Assembly: GCF_002211305.1 (NCBI RefSeq)
Contig: NZ_LOKW01000004.1
Span: 62,001 to 126,000 of the forward strand
DNA length: 64,000 bases
From: Rhizobium sp. R634
GTDB lineage: Bacteria > Pseudomonadota > Alphaproteobacteria > Rhizobiales > Rhizobiaceae
Direction: 5' to 3'
This document shows, piece after piece, positions 1-8,579 of this stretch. The notes under the pieces were generated by a model. The model saw only the letters and a program-made list of their open reading frames with translations. It was not told the DNA's origin and did no database searches. Numbering within the stretch: the stretch's first letter is position 1; the number at the start of each line of letters is the position of its first letter. The position numbers were made by a program, and so were the translations under genes.

Positions 1-80
1 AGCAGGCCGCCACCGGCTTCCTGCTCATCCTCGCGGTCTCCTTCGACCAGTTGCGGCAGCGACTTGTCGGCAGGCGCTGA
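1..80 (+). CDS. C-terminal end of a sugar ABC transporter permease (partial)
   Basis: An open frame enters from the left edge and ends at TGA 78-80. The last 25 residues contain ATGFLLILAVSFDQLRQR, which resembles the last membrane segment and basic tail of ribose-type (RbsC/CUT2) permeases. Nine bases separate it from the hydrolase that follows, so the two are probably co-transcribed. The family call rests on a short tail and is tentative. Confidence 0.5.
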   Translation, partial: QAATGFLLILAVSFDQLRQRLVGRR

Positions 81-89
81 GAACCGGAT

Positions 90-1853
90 ATGACGAAACA
101 AGCAACCTTCAGGCTGCTCGACAATGTCGATGTGGTGATGCGCGACGGCGTGAAACTCAAGACCGATCTCTGGCTTCCGGCGGCGGACGGCGCCAGGCCG
201 GTGCTTCTGCAGCGAACCCCCTATCGCAAGGAAGCGCCGTTCGGATCGCAATATATTTCCGCTTTGGAGTTTCAGGCGGCGCTGCGCCGAGGTTATGCGA
301 TCGCAATTCAGGATACCCGCGGCCGCTATCAATCGGACGGCGAGTTCACGCCCTTCGAATTCGAGGGGCGTGACGGCGCCGATACGATCGAGTGGCTGAG
401 GCGCCAGCCGTTCTGCAATGGGAAGATCGGGATGTTCGGCGCGTCTTATGTCGGCGCCACGCAGGTGCTCGCGCTGTCGGAAAATCCCGCAGGTCTGAAA
501 GCGATCGCGCCGCAGCTGACGACGGCGCGTCACGGCGAAACATGGATGTATCGTGGCGGCGCGCTGGAACTCGCCTTCCTGCTGCTATGGGTGATCGAGG
601 CGCTGGGCGCCGATCATATCCTGCATCGGATGGCGATGATGCCGACTGACGTGCGGGAGCGCTCGCAGGCGTTTCTAGAGCTCTTGCAGCGGGATCCCTT
701 TTCGGCTTTCGCCCGGCTGCCAATCTTGAATGAAGCGATCGCCGAGCTTGCGCCTTATGTCCGCGACTGGTTCGATCCCGAGGTGATCAGCGGCAAGTTC
801 GCGTCAGATCGACCGGATTGGATCGAGACGAACGAAACCGCAATGCTGGTCGTCGCCGGATGGAACGATATCTTTCTCGAGGGTTCGATCGAACTCTTCG
901 AGAAGGCAAAATCGCGTTGGATGGGACGGCGCGAGATACCCGACCGGCTCATCGTCGGCCCGTGGTCCCATGGCAATCCAAGCGACTGGCAGGGCGAGGA
1001 ATGGCTGGGTTACGGCGCATCGAGCATCGACCTCCCGGAGGAGAACCTCGCCTTCTTCGACAGCATTTTTCAGGATCGCCAACCGACCTCGCCAATGGTG
1101 CGCTATTTCCGTTCGGGGTCGAACAGCTGGCACGCAGCGCCGGATTGGCCGCTGCCGGATACGGTCGCCGTGCCGCATTTCCTCGATTGCGGCCGAGCCA
1201 CGCTCGGCTCGGCACCCGGCGCGAAAGCGAGCGCCAGCTATGTCTCCGATCCGACGAGACCGGTGCCGACCGTCGGCGGCGCGACTTTCCTTCCCGGCCT
1301 TCTTCTCGGGAGAAATTCGGGGCCGCTCGATCAGTCGACGATCGAGTCGCGAGACGACGTGCTGGTCTTCACCGGCCAGCCCCTTCGTGATGATCTCGAG
1401 GTGACAGGTTTGGTAACGGCCTGCCTCTGGGTCACCTCATCGGCTCCGACCTGCGATTGGACAGCAAAGCTTTGCGACGTGGCTCCCGATGATCGGAGCC
1501 TCGCCGTCGTCGATGGCATCGTCAGATGGAGCCGCGGCGGCGAAACAGGGGATGATCCCGCCGAAGTCATCATCCGGCTCGGACATACCAGTCGCCTGTT
1601 CAAGAAAGGGCATCGGCTGCGGCTTCAGATCGCCTCTTCGAACTTTCCCCGTTTCGACCGCAATCCGCAGTCGGAAGTCGCTTCCACTCTCGCGAAGGCC
1701 TCGGATTTCGCTCTGGCCAGGCAGCAGATCTTCTCCGGCGCGGCCTATCCCAGCCGCCTCATCCTGCCCGTGGTGACCACTGCCTATCCTGCTGCCAACT
1801 CACTCGCCGCGGTGACGGGGGAACTTGGCTCCACGGAGTCTGACGATAACTGA
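90..1853 (+). CDS. CocE/NonD family hydrolase (X-Pro dipeptidyl peptidase S15 fold)
   Basis: A 587-residue alpha/beta hydrolase of the CocE/S15 type, a family of serine acyl hydrolases acting on esters or amides. The nucleophile motif GASYVG puts the serine near residue 119. RTPYRK near residue 42 and DTRGRYQSDGEF near 75-86 are typical of the family. The C-terminal part (about 370-580) fits the jelly-roll domain. No signal peptide is seen, so it is probably cytoplasmic. It follows the end of a sugar permease gene at 9 bases and may process a compound that the upstream transporter brings in. The substrate cannot be read from the sequence. The Shine-Dalgarno is weak. Confidence 0.85.
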   Translation: MTKQATFRLLDNVDVVMRDGVKLKTDLWLPAADGARPVLLQRTPYRKEAPFGSQYISALEFQAALRRGYAIAIQDTRGRYQSDGEFTPFEFEGRDGADTIEWLRRQPFCNGKIGMFGASYVGATQVLALSENPAGLKAIAPQLTTARHGETWMYRGGALELAFLLLWVIEALGADHILHRMAMMPTDVRERSQAFLELLQRDPFSAFARLPILNEAIAELAPYVRDWFDPEVISGKFASDRPDWIETNETAMLVVAGWNDIFLEGSIELFEKAKSRWMGRREIPDRLIVGPWSHGNPSDWQGEEWLGYGASSIDLPEENLAFFDSIFQDRQPTSPMVRYFRSGSNSWHAAPDWPLPDTVAVPHFLDCGRATLGSAPGAKASASYVSDPTRPVPTVGGATFLPGLLLGRNSGPLDQSTIESRDDVLVFTGQPLRDDLEVTGLVTACLWVTSSAPTCDWTAKLCDVAPDDRSLAVVDGIVRWSRGGETGDDPAEVIIRLGHTSRLFKKGHRLRLQIASSNFPRFDRNPQSEVASTLAKASDFALARQQIFSGAAYPSRLILPVVTTAYPAANSLAAVTGELGSTESDDN

Positions 1854-1883
1854 TAGCCACGAGCATTCGCGGCAACGTCTCAG

Positions 1884-2606
1884 CTACTTCCCGTCAAGCC
1901 ATTCCTGCAGCTCCGCCTCGGCCCGTTCGAGGGCGCTGTAGTTCAGGAGTTTGCGCAGGAAGGCGATGGTGACGGCGCGGGCGCGGAGGTTGAAGCGGCC
2001 GTCCTCGTGCTCGTCGCCGGCGGTCTGGTAGACGTCGAGCTTGTCGTAGAGCTGCTGCAGGCGGTTCTGCACGCTGCGCAGCGACAGGCCCCGGCGTTTG
2101 GCGATGGCGCGGTCTGTCAGGCCGAGGGCGATGTCGACGAGGATCTCGTATTCGGAATCGGTAAAGCCGTTCGTCTGGCCGAGGCTCTTCTGCTGAAGGC
2201 CCCGCACCTCGCGGTCGATGACGCATTGGCTCTCGATGAAGATCGAGCGCAGCGCAAGCTTCAGCCGCTCGTCGGAAGCGGATTTCAGCACATAGCCATA
2301 GGCCGCGCCATCCGGCACGATGCGCGAGACGCCGCGCACATAAGCCTCGTCCGAATAATTCGACCAGAACAGGATGCGCGTCTCCGGCCGCTCCTTCCAG
2401 ATCGTGCGCGCCGCCTCGATGCCGTTGCGGCTCGCCATCTGCAGATCCATGACGATATGCGCGGACTTGTGGTCGCGGGCGAGCCTCTCGCCGGCGGTTC
2501 CGTTCTCCGCCTCGATCACCGTATCGCATTCCGGCAGAGCGGCGTTGACCGCCTCATGCAGATAGGACCGGTGCAGCGGGTCGTCCTCGACGATCAGAAC
2601 CTTCAT
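1884..2606 (-). CDS. Two-component response regulator, REC plus LuxR-type HTH
   Basis: A 240-residue NarL/FixJ-type regulator. The receiver domain covers about residues 1-125, with acidic pocket E7-D8-D9, phospho-acceptor D54 (in VMDLQM) and conserved K108 (YVLKSA). The LuxR-type helix-turn-helix lies near 150-200 (LTDRAIAKRRGLSLRSVQNR). It sits 12 bases after the histidine kinase gene on the same strand, and the pair is divergent from a ribose-type ABC transporter operon. By position it probably controls that operon, with paired repeats in the divergent region as candidate sites. The signal is unknown. Confidence 0.9.
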   Translation of the reverse strand: MKVLIVEDDPLHRSYLHEAVNAALPECDTVIEAENGTAGERLARDHKSAHIVMDLQMASRNGIEAARTIWKERPETRILFWSNYSDEAYVRGVSRIVPDGAAYGYVLKSASDERLKLALRSIFIESQCVIDREVRGLQQKSLGQTNGFTDSEYEILVDIALGLTDRAIAKRRGLSLRSVQNRLQQLYDKLDVYQTAGDEHEDGRFNLRARAVTIAFLRKLLNYSALERAEAELQEWLDGK

Positions 2607-2618
2607 CGCGCTTTCTCC

Positions 2619-3857
2619 TCAGTCTGGCTCGCCCGCGGGGCGGTTCGGCGCAAGCGGCAGCACGACGCGCACCGCGGTTCCGCGATTATTGTGGCCGGGT
2701 CCGGTCGTGAAGCGCGCCGAGATCAGCCGCGCCCTGGTCTTCATATTGTCGATGCCGCCGCCGATCCGTCCCCGCGTCTTGGCAAGCCCGGTCCCGTCGT
2801 CGGAGATTTCGATCGACAGCTGCTCGTCGTCGGCTTCGAGCCGCACCATGATCGCCAGCGGGGCGGCATGGCGCACGGCATTGTTGATCGCCTCTTGCGC
2901 GATGCGGAACAAGGCAACGCTGACGGTCGGCTCCAGCCTTTCCAGCGCGCCGTTCGTCTCGTCGGCTAGGCCCCATTCGATGCCGGCCCCGGTGTCGCGG
3001 GTCGATCGGTCGAGATGGTGCTCGATTGCCTGGGCAAGACCGAAGAGCTGGAGCACGGAAGGTTTTGCCTGCTCGATGATCTGCCGCAGATCCTGCATGC
3101 AATGCTGCAGGGACCGCGAAACGGGTTCGAGCGCCTCGGGCGTCACTTCGCCGTTGCGCGACAGCCGGTCGATCCGGCGGGCAAGCCGCGTCAGATCGGC
3201 GAGCGTCTGGTCGTGAAGGTCCATGCCGATGCGCTGCCGCTCCTGCTCCAGGGCTTCGGTGAGTTTCAGCGCGCCTTGGCGCAATCCCTCTTCGCGGGCG
3301 CGCGCCTCCGCCTCGACGATCGCCGAACGCTGCGCCTGCTCGGCCGCCTGCAGCGCGAAGAAATAGGGCGTCAGAAGATCGGCGATGATGCGGGCGCGCT
3401 CGACGTCCTCCATCGTATAGACGCCGGCCCGGTGAGACGAACAGGAAAGGGCCGCGATAATCGTGCCCTGCACCTTCATCGGCACATGCAGGCGGCTCCT
3501 GAGCGATTGTTCGACGATCGGCCGCTTGAAGGCGCCCTCGAAATGAAAGCGCGGATCTTTCATCGCGTCGTCGGAGAGCAGGAAGTCGACTTCCCCCCGC
3601 AGGAGCGAGCGGATGGGGCTGTTGACGACAGGCGCTCCGGCAATTTCGCCCCAGGCGGTTTCGATGCCCGTCTCATAGGCCGTGTGATAGTTGCCGCCCT
3701 CCAGCAGCACGCAGACATCGAGATGATCGTGCGGGATGATGTGGGCGACCTCGGCCGCGACGGAACGGATCGCCGAACGGAAGTCGAGCTGGCCGGCAAG
3801 CAGCCGGGAAATGCCGAGATAATGGTCGAACAGGGCTGCCGGTGCGAGATGCAGCAT
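2619..3857 (-). CDS. GAF-domain sensor histidine kinase (HisKA_3 type)
   Basis: A 412-residue kinase with no obvious membrane segment, so it probably senses a cytoplasmic signal. An N-terminal GAF-like domain (about 15-175) is followed by a coiled region, the HisKA_3 box with phospho-acceptor H215 (IGMDLHDQTLADL) and a HATPase_c domain (FRIAQEAINNAVRHA as N-box; DDGTGL and GGIDNMKTRA as G-boxes). This is the usual partner of NarL-type regulators, and the next gene is one. The promoter lies in the divergent region shared with the sugar-binding protein gene, which suggests that the pair senses a sugar or a product of its breakdown. That is inference. Confidence 0.9.
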   Translation of the reverse strand: MLHLAPAALFDHYLGISRLLAGQLDFRSAIRSVAAEVAHIIPHDHLDVCVLLEGGNYHTAYETGIETAWGEIAGAPVVNSPIRSLLRGEVDFLLSDDAMKDPRFHFEGAFKRPIVEQSLRSRLHVPMKVQGTIIAALSCSSHRAGVYTMEDVERARIIADLLTPYFFALQAAEQAQRSAIVEAEARAREEGLRQGALKLTEALEQERQRIGMDLHDQTLADLTRLARRIDRLSRNGEVTPEALEPVSRSLQHCMQDLRQIIEQAKPSVLQLFGLAQAIEHHLDRSTRDTGAGIEWGLADETNGALERLEPTVSVALFRIAQEAINNAVRHAAPLAIMVRLEADDEQLSIEISDDGTGLAKTRGRIGGGIDNMKTRARLISARFTTGPGHNNRGTAVRVVLPLAPNRPAGEPD

Positions 3858-3938
3858 TGTCAGTTCCTCCCCGTCGCGACAGGCTCCTCAACCCGCCGTG
3901 ATCGTTTCCCAGTAAGCGCCCGCGAATGGGCCGCCGTC

Positions 3939-3974
3939 TTGCGTAAACCCGCAGCTTGTTGCGCAAAACCCGCA
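3939..3974. promoter_or_regulatory. Two phased repeats in the kinase/ABC divergent region
   Basis: TTGCGTAAACCCGCA (3939-3953) is repeated as TTGCGCAAAACCCGCA (3959-3974), with starts 20 bases apart, about two helical turns. The second copy contains the palindrome TTGCGCAA. They lie between the divergent kinase and ABC operons, about 160-200 bases before the binding-protein start. They are a candidate binding site for the neighbouring response regulator; no site for it is known to me. Confidence 0.4.
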
Positions 3975-4135
3975 AACGACTTGCCGCCTTGCCCCTGTAC
4001 AGGCCGGCTGATCTCCCGCATCCTGCCCTTACTGAGAGGAGGAAGCTCAGTGCAAGAACAATTTTCACTTCGGCCCGCTTGAACCGGCAGGAGTGAAGCG
4101 ATCGGCCGACCGGCGCGATCATGAGGGAGGAAGAC

Positions 4136-5152
4136 ATGACAATCCGTAAGATGCTTCTGGCATCGGCCGCTATTGCTTGCGCCGCCATGCCCGTATCCGC
4201 CTTTGCCGACACGTCGGCCAAAAAGATCGCCCTTTCCAACAACTATGCCGGAAACTCCTGGCGCCAGGCCATGCTGACCAGCTGGGGCAAGGTGACGGGC
4301 GAAGCCGTCAAATCAGGCGTCGTTGCCGCAGCCGACCCTTTTACCACCGCCGAAAACCAGGCGACGGAGCAGGCGGCGCAGATCCAGAACATGATCCTGC
4401 AGGGCTATGACGCGATCGTGCTGAACGCCGCCTCGCCGACGGCGCTGAACGGCGCCGTCAAGGAAGCCTGCGACGCCGGCATCACCGTCGTTTCCTTCGA
4501 CGGCATCGTGACCGAACCCTGCGCCTGGCGCATCGCCGTCAACTTCAAGGAGATGGGCCGCAGCGAAGTCGAGTACCTGTCGAAGAAGCTGCCGCAGGGC
4601 GGCAATCTGCTCGAGATTCGCGGCCTTGCCGGCGTCTTCGTCGACGACGAGATCTCGGCCGGCATTCACGAGGGCGTCAAGCAGTTCCCGCAGTTCAAGG
4701 TCGTCGGCTCGGTCCACGGAGACTGGGCCCAGGACGTGGCGCAGAAGGCGGTTGCCGGCATCCTGCCGAGCCTGCCCGAGATCGTCGGCGTGGTAACGCA
4801 GGGCGGTGACGGTTACGGCGCCGCGCAGGCGATCGCCGCGACCGACCGCAAGATGCCGACCATCATCATGGGCAACCGAGAAGACGAGCTGAAATGGTGG
4901 AAGGAGCAGAAGGACGCCAATGGGTATGAGACCATGTCCGTCTCCATCGCACCCGGCGTCTCCACCCTCGCCTTCTGGGTCGCCCAGCAGATCCTCGACG
5001 GCAAGCAGGTCAAGAAGGACCTCGTCGTGCCCTTCCTGCGCATCGATCAGGACAATCTCGAAACGAACCTCGCCAATACCCAGGCCGGCGGCGTTGCCAA
5101 TGTGGAATACACGCAGGCAGACGCGATCAAGGTCATCGAGTCGGCAAAATAA
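4136..5152 (+). CDS. Sugar ABC transporter periplasmic binding protein (RbsB/CUT2 type)
   Basis: A 338-residue periplasmic binding protein of the ribose type. The start is the ATG at 4136, preceded by GGGAGGAAG; an in-frame ATG at 4121 has no ribosome site. The N-terminus (MTIRKMLLASAAIACAAMPVSAFA) is a Sec signal peptide cleaved after AFA. The mature part has the repeated Rossmann-like pattern of type I binding proteins (ITVVSFDGIV, GVVTQGGDGYGAAQAI). It is the first gene of an operon with an ATPase, two permeases and a lactonase. The ligand is unknown, but the lactonase suggests an aldose that is oxidised to a lactone. Confidence 0.9.
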   Translation: MTIRKMLLASAAIACAAMPVSAFADTSAKKIALSNNYAGNSWRQAMLTSWGKVTGEAVKSGVVAAADPFTTAENQATEQAAQIQNMILQGYDAIVLNAASPTALNGAVKEACDAGITVVSFDGIVTEPCAWRIAVNFKEMGRSEVEYLSKKLPQGGNLLEIRGLAGVFVDDEISAGIHEGVKQFPQFKVVGSVHGDWAQDVAQKAVAGILPSLPEIVGVVTQGGDGYGAAQAIAATDRKMPTIIMGNREDELKWWKEQKDANGYETMSVSIAPGVSTLAFWVAQQILDGKQVKKDLVVPFLRIDQDNLETNLANTQAGGVANVEYTQADAIKVIESAK

Positions 5153-5222
5153 TCTCCCGGCGATTGCCGCGCGGCCGCGAATGGCCGCGCGGCATTCCTT
5201 GCGAGCAGATGTGGCAGGCAGC

Positions 5223-6674
5223 ATGGATGACGTATTGAAGGCTGTAATCGCCGTCGACGGCGCCAAGGTGAGCTTCGGCGCGGTCAGGGCGCTTGACGGC
5301 GTTACGCTCCGCGTCATGCCGGGCGAATGCGTCGGGCTCGTCGGACACAATGGAGCCGGCAAATCGACGATCGTCAGCGTGATCAATGGCGGGCTGACGC
5401 CCCATGAAGGAAGTGTGGCGAGCGATGGCGAGCGGCTGGAGCGATACGGCATCAACGCCGCGCGCGGCCGCGGCGTGCGCTGCGTCTTCCAGGAGCTTTC
5501 GCTCTGCCCCAACCTCTCGATCATCGAGAATACGCGCATCATGCACCGCGATCTCGGCGGCTTCGGCTGGCGCAGGCGTGCAGCAAGAGTGATCGAAAAG
5601 AGCCTCGATACCGTCTTTCCCGGCCACGGCATCGACAGCGGCCGGGCCGTCGGAGACCTTTCGATCGCCGAGCGGCAGATGGTCGAGATCGCAATGGCCT
5701 TTTCCGACGCCGGCATTGCGCCGCGGCTGGTGATCCTCGACGAGCCGACCTCCTCGCTCGATGCAAGCCTTGCCCGCCAGATGCTCGACCATGTCCGCCG
5801 CTTCGTCGCAGCCGGCGGCTCCGTCATCTTCATTTCGCATATTCTGCACGAGGTCCTCGAAACCTCCGACCGCATCATCGTCATGAAGGACGGCCGTGTC
5901 GTGGCCGAACGTCCGGCGCATGGCTTCGATCATCATGGTTTGGTGGAAGCCATGGGCACCGTTGCGAAGGAGGAGACGGGCAAGCGCCCGGCGCGCGAAC
6001 AGTCCTCGGCCCCGCTCGTTCTCTCCCACCAGACGGAGGGCCGCCCTTTTTCGGCCCGCAAGGGCGAGATCATCGGATTGGCGGGCCTTGCCGGCCACGG
6101 ACAGACGGAGCTGTTGCTCGCCCTGCATGCCGCCCAGTCCAGCAACTGGCTGCCGGAGCGCGATCCGCTCGTCACCTTCGTCGCCGGCGACCGCCGCCTC
6201 AACGGCGTCTTCGAACTCTGGAGCATCCTGCGCAACTTTTCCATCGCCTCGCTTGGCGACCTATCGCGGCGCGGCCTCATTCTCGCCGGCGAAGAGGAGA
6301 CGAAGGGCGCCGACTGGAAGCGGCGGATCGAAATCCGCACGCCCGACATGGAAAACCGCATATTGTCGCTTTCCGGCGGCAACCAGCAGAAGGTGCTCTT
6401 TGCCCGCGCGCTTGCAACACGCGCGCCCGTCGTCCTGATGGATGATCCGATGCGCGGCGTCGATGTCGGGACCAAGCAGGAGGTCTACGCGATCATCCGC
6501 GACGAAGCTTCGCGCGGCCGCACCTTCATCTGGTATTCGACTGAAATGGACGAGGTGCGCCTCTGCGACCGCGTTTACGTGTTTCGCGAAGGCCGCATTA
6601 CGGCCGAACTCGCCGGCGATGCCGTCAGCGAGACGAACATCATCGCCGCCTCCTTCGAAGGGGTCGCAGCATGA
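5223..6674 (+). CDS. Sugar ABC transporter ATP-binding protein (RbsA-type, two NBDs)
   Basis: A 483-residue double ATPase, shorter than the usual 495-510. The first domain has Walker A GHNGAGKST, signature LSIAERQM, Walker B LVILDEPTSSLD and the switch histidine in FISHILHEV. The second has the usual weak Walker A of the family (GLAGLAGHGQTE) and a good signature LSGGNQQK. Its Walker B reads LMDDPMRGVD, with aspartate (D408) where the catalytic glutamate normally sits. The region between the two motifs of domain 2 is short. The start at 5223 matches the family N-terminus; the open frame upstream is spurious. The stop overlaps the next permease by 4 bases. Confidence 0.88.
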   Translation: MDDVLKAVIAVDGAKVSFGAVRALDGVTLRVMPGECVGLVGHNGAGKSTIVSVINGGLTPHEGSVASDGERLERYGINAARGRGVRCVFQELSLCPNLSIIENTRIMHRDLGGFGWRRRAARVIEKSLDTVFPGHGIDSGRAVGDLSIAERQMVEIAMAFSDAGIAPRLVILDEPTSSLDASLARQMLDHVRRFVAAGGSVIFISHILHEVLETSDRIIVMKDGRVVAERPAHGFDHHGLVEAMGTVAKEETGKRPAREQSSAPLVLSHQTEGRPFSARKGEIIGLAGLAGHGQTELLLALHAAQSSNWLPERDPLVTFVAGDRRLNGVFELWSILRNFSIASLGDLSRRGLILAGEEETKGADWKRRIEIRTPDMENRILSLSGGNQQKVLFARALATRAPVVLMDDPMRGVDVGTKQEVYAIIRDEASRGRTFIWYSTEMDEVRLCDRVYVFREGRITAELAGDAVSETNIIAASFEGVAA

Positions 6675-7618
6675 CGTTCCGGCTCTCGTCCGACGCCATG
6701 CGTCTTGCCATTCCGGCGCTGTCGCTGACGCTGCTGCTCGCCGCCGTCTTCTGGCTGCAGCCGCGCGCCATGAGCTATGTCGGGCTCAACCTGCTTTTCA
6801 ACCTGGCTGTGCCGATCGCGCTTGCGACGATCGCCCAGATGCTCGTCATGGCGGTCAACGATCTCGATCTCTCCATGGGCACCTTCGTCAGCTTCGTCGC
6901 CTGCGTCAGCGCCACCTTTCTGCGCGATAATCCTGCCATGGGCCTGCTGATCCTTACGGGCGCGATCGCAGCCTATGCGGGCCTCGGCGTCGTCATCCAT
7001 CTGCGCAATCTGCCCTCCATCGTGGTGACGCTCGGCATGAGCTTCGTCTGGGGCGGCCTAGCCGTTCTGCTGCTGCCGGCCCCGGGCGGGCAGGCGCCGG
7101 ACTGGGTGCGCTCTCTGATGACCGTCAAGCCGCCGCTGGCGCCGATGGCGATCGTCGCCAGCATCGTCATCGCCGCCGTCGCCCATCTTCTCGTCATGCG
7201 TTCCTCGCTCGGCGTGCTGATCCGCGGCATCGGCGGCAACCAGCGCTCCGTCGAGCGCGCCGGCTGGTCGATCGTCGCGGCGCGCGCCGCAGCCTACGGT
7301 CTCGCCGGCTTCTTCGCGGTGCTTGCCGGTATCGCCCTCGTCGGCCTGACGACCTCGGCGGACGCCAATATCGCGCTGCGCTACACGCTGCTCTCGATCG
7401 CCGGCGTGATCCTTGGCGGCGGCGAGTTCATCGGCGGCCGCGTCTCTCCGGTCGGCGCCGTGATCGGCGCGCTGACGCTGACGCTCGCCGGCTCCTTCCT
7501 GTCCTTCCTGCGCATCTCCCCCGACTGGCAGATCGGGGCTCAGGGCGCGATCCTGATCATCGTGCTGGCGCTGCGCCTGATGCTGAACCGCCTGGAGAAG
7601 CGGGAGAAACGCCGATGA
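6671..7618 (+). CDS. Sugar ABC transporter permease (RbsC/CUT2 type)
   Basis: A 315-residue inner-membrane permease with about eight to ten hydrophobic segments. Its start overlaps the stop of the ATPase gene (ATGA) and its stop overlaps the start of a second permease, which indicates tight translational coupling. NDLDLSMGTFVSFVA near residue 60 and the GGGEFIGGRVSPVGAVIGAL loop near 250 are characteristic of CUT2 permeases. It would form a heterodimeric channel with the following gene. Substrate unknown. Confidence 0.9.
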   Translation: MTFRLSSDAMRLAIPALSLTLLLAAVFWLQPRAMSYVGLNLLFNLAVPIALATIAQMLVMAVNDLDLSMGTFVSFVACVSATFLRDNPAMGLLILTGAIAAYAGLGVVIHLRNLPSIVVTLGMSFVWGGLAVLLLPAPGGQAPDWVRSLMTVKPPLAPMAIVASIVIAAVAHLLVMRSSLGVLIRGIGGNQRSVERAGWSIVAARAAAYGLAGFFAVLAGIALVGLTTSADANIALRYTLLSIAGVILGGGEFIGGRVSPVGAVIGALTLTLAGSFLSFLRISPDWQIGAQGAILIIVLALRLMLNRLEKREKRR

Positions 7619-8565
7619 CCCATGCCCTTCGTCTGTTCGGTAAACCCTGGATCTGGTCATGGCTTGCCGCCTTCGTCGTCTGGTTTCTGACGATCATGGT
7701 GACGCTCGGCGCCAGCACGCTCGGCCTGTCGCAGGCAGCACTCACCTTCGCGGCCTTCTCGGTCATCGTCGGCATCGGCCAGATGTTCGTCATCACGCTC
7801 GGCCCGGGCAATATCGATCTCTCCGTTCCCGCCACCATGACGCTCGCCGCCACAGTGGCGCTGAAGCTGATGAATGTCGAAAACGGCTTGATCCTGCCGG
7901 GGCTTCTGGTCGCCATCCTCATCGGCCTCGTCGTCGGCCTCTGCAACTATGCGCTCATCAAGGCGCTGCGCATTCCGCCGATCATCGCCACGCTTTCGGT
8001 GAGCTTCATCGTGCAGTCCGCGGCGATCTGGACCAACCGCGGCCTGCGTATCAAACCCCCGAGCATACTCGCGGAATTCACCACCTCGAACACGCTCGGC
8101 GTGCCGAATGTGGCGATCGTCGCGCTCTTGGTCTCGCTCATCGCCTGGTTCCTGCTGGAGAAGACGATCTACGGGCGCTGGATCTCGGCGATCGGCCAGA
8201 GCATGCCGGCCGCGCGCATGGCCGGGATCCCTGTCGACGGCACGCGCTTCGTCACCTACCTCTTCTGCGCCGTTCTCGCCTCCGTCGCGGGCTACCTGCT
8301 CGCCTGCTTTTCGGGCGGCGCGGCGCTCAACATGGGTTCGGAATATCTGCTGACTTCGATCGCCGTCGTCGTGATCGGCGGCACGGCGGTTGCCGGCGGC
8401 GATTCCAACGTGCCGGGCATCTGGGGCGCATCGCTCTTCATGTTCCTCGTCGTCTCCATGCTCAACACCTACGGGCTCGGCGCGGGCATCCGCCTTATCA
8501 TGACCGGCCTCATCATCATCAGCGTCATCATGCTCGCCGGCGGCCGCCGGGCGGGCATGCGATAA
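7615..8565 (+). CDS. Sugar ABC transporter permease (RbsC/CUT2 type), second subunit
   Basis: A 316-residue membrane protein of the same family as the gene before it. GPGNIDLSVPATMTLAA near residue 62 and VIGGTAVAGGDSNVPGIWGA near 255 are the family loops that face the ATPase. It overlaps the upstream permease by 4 bases and is followed 14 bases later by the SMP-30 gene. Two different permease genes in one CUT2 operon imply a heteromeric channel. Confidence 0.9.
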   Translation: MTHALRLFGKPWIWSWLAAFVVWFLTIMVTLGASTLGLSQAALTFAAFSVIVGIGQMFVITLGPGNIDLSVPATMTLAATVALKLMNVENGLILPGLLVAILIGLVVGLCNYALIKALRIPPIIATLSVSFIVQSAAIWTNRGLRIKPPSILAEFTTSNTLGVPNVAIVALLVSLIAWFLLEKTIYGRWISAIGQSMPAARMAGIPVDGTRFVTYLFCAVLASVAGYLLACFSGGAALNMGSEYLLTSIAVVVIGGTAVAGGDSNVPGIWGASLFMFLVVSMLNTYGLGAGIRLIMTGLIIISVIMLAGGRRAGMR

Positions 8566-8579
8566 ACGGGAAGACCGAA

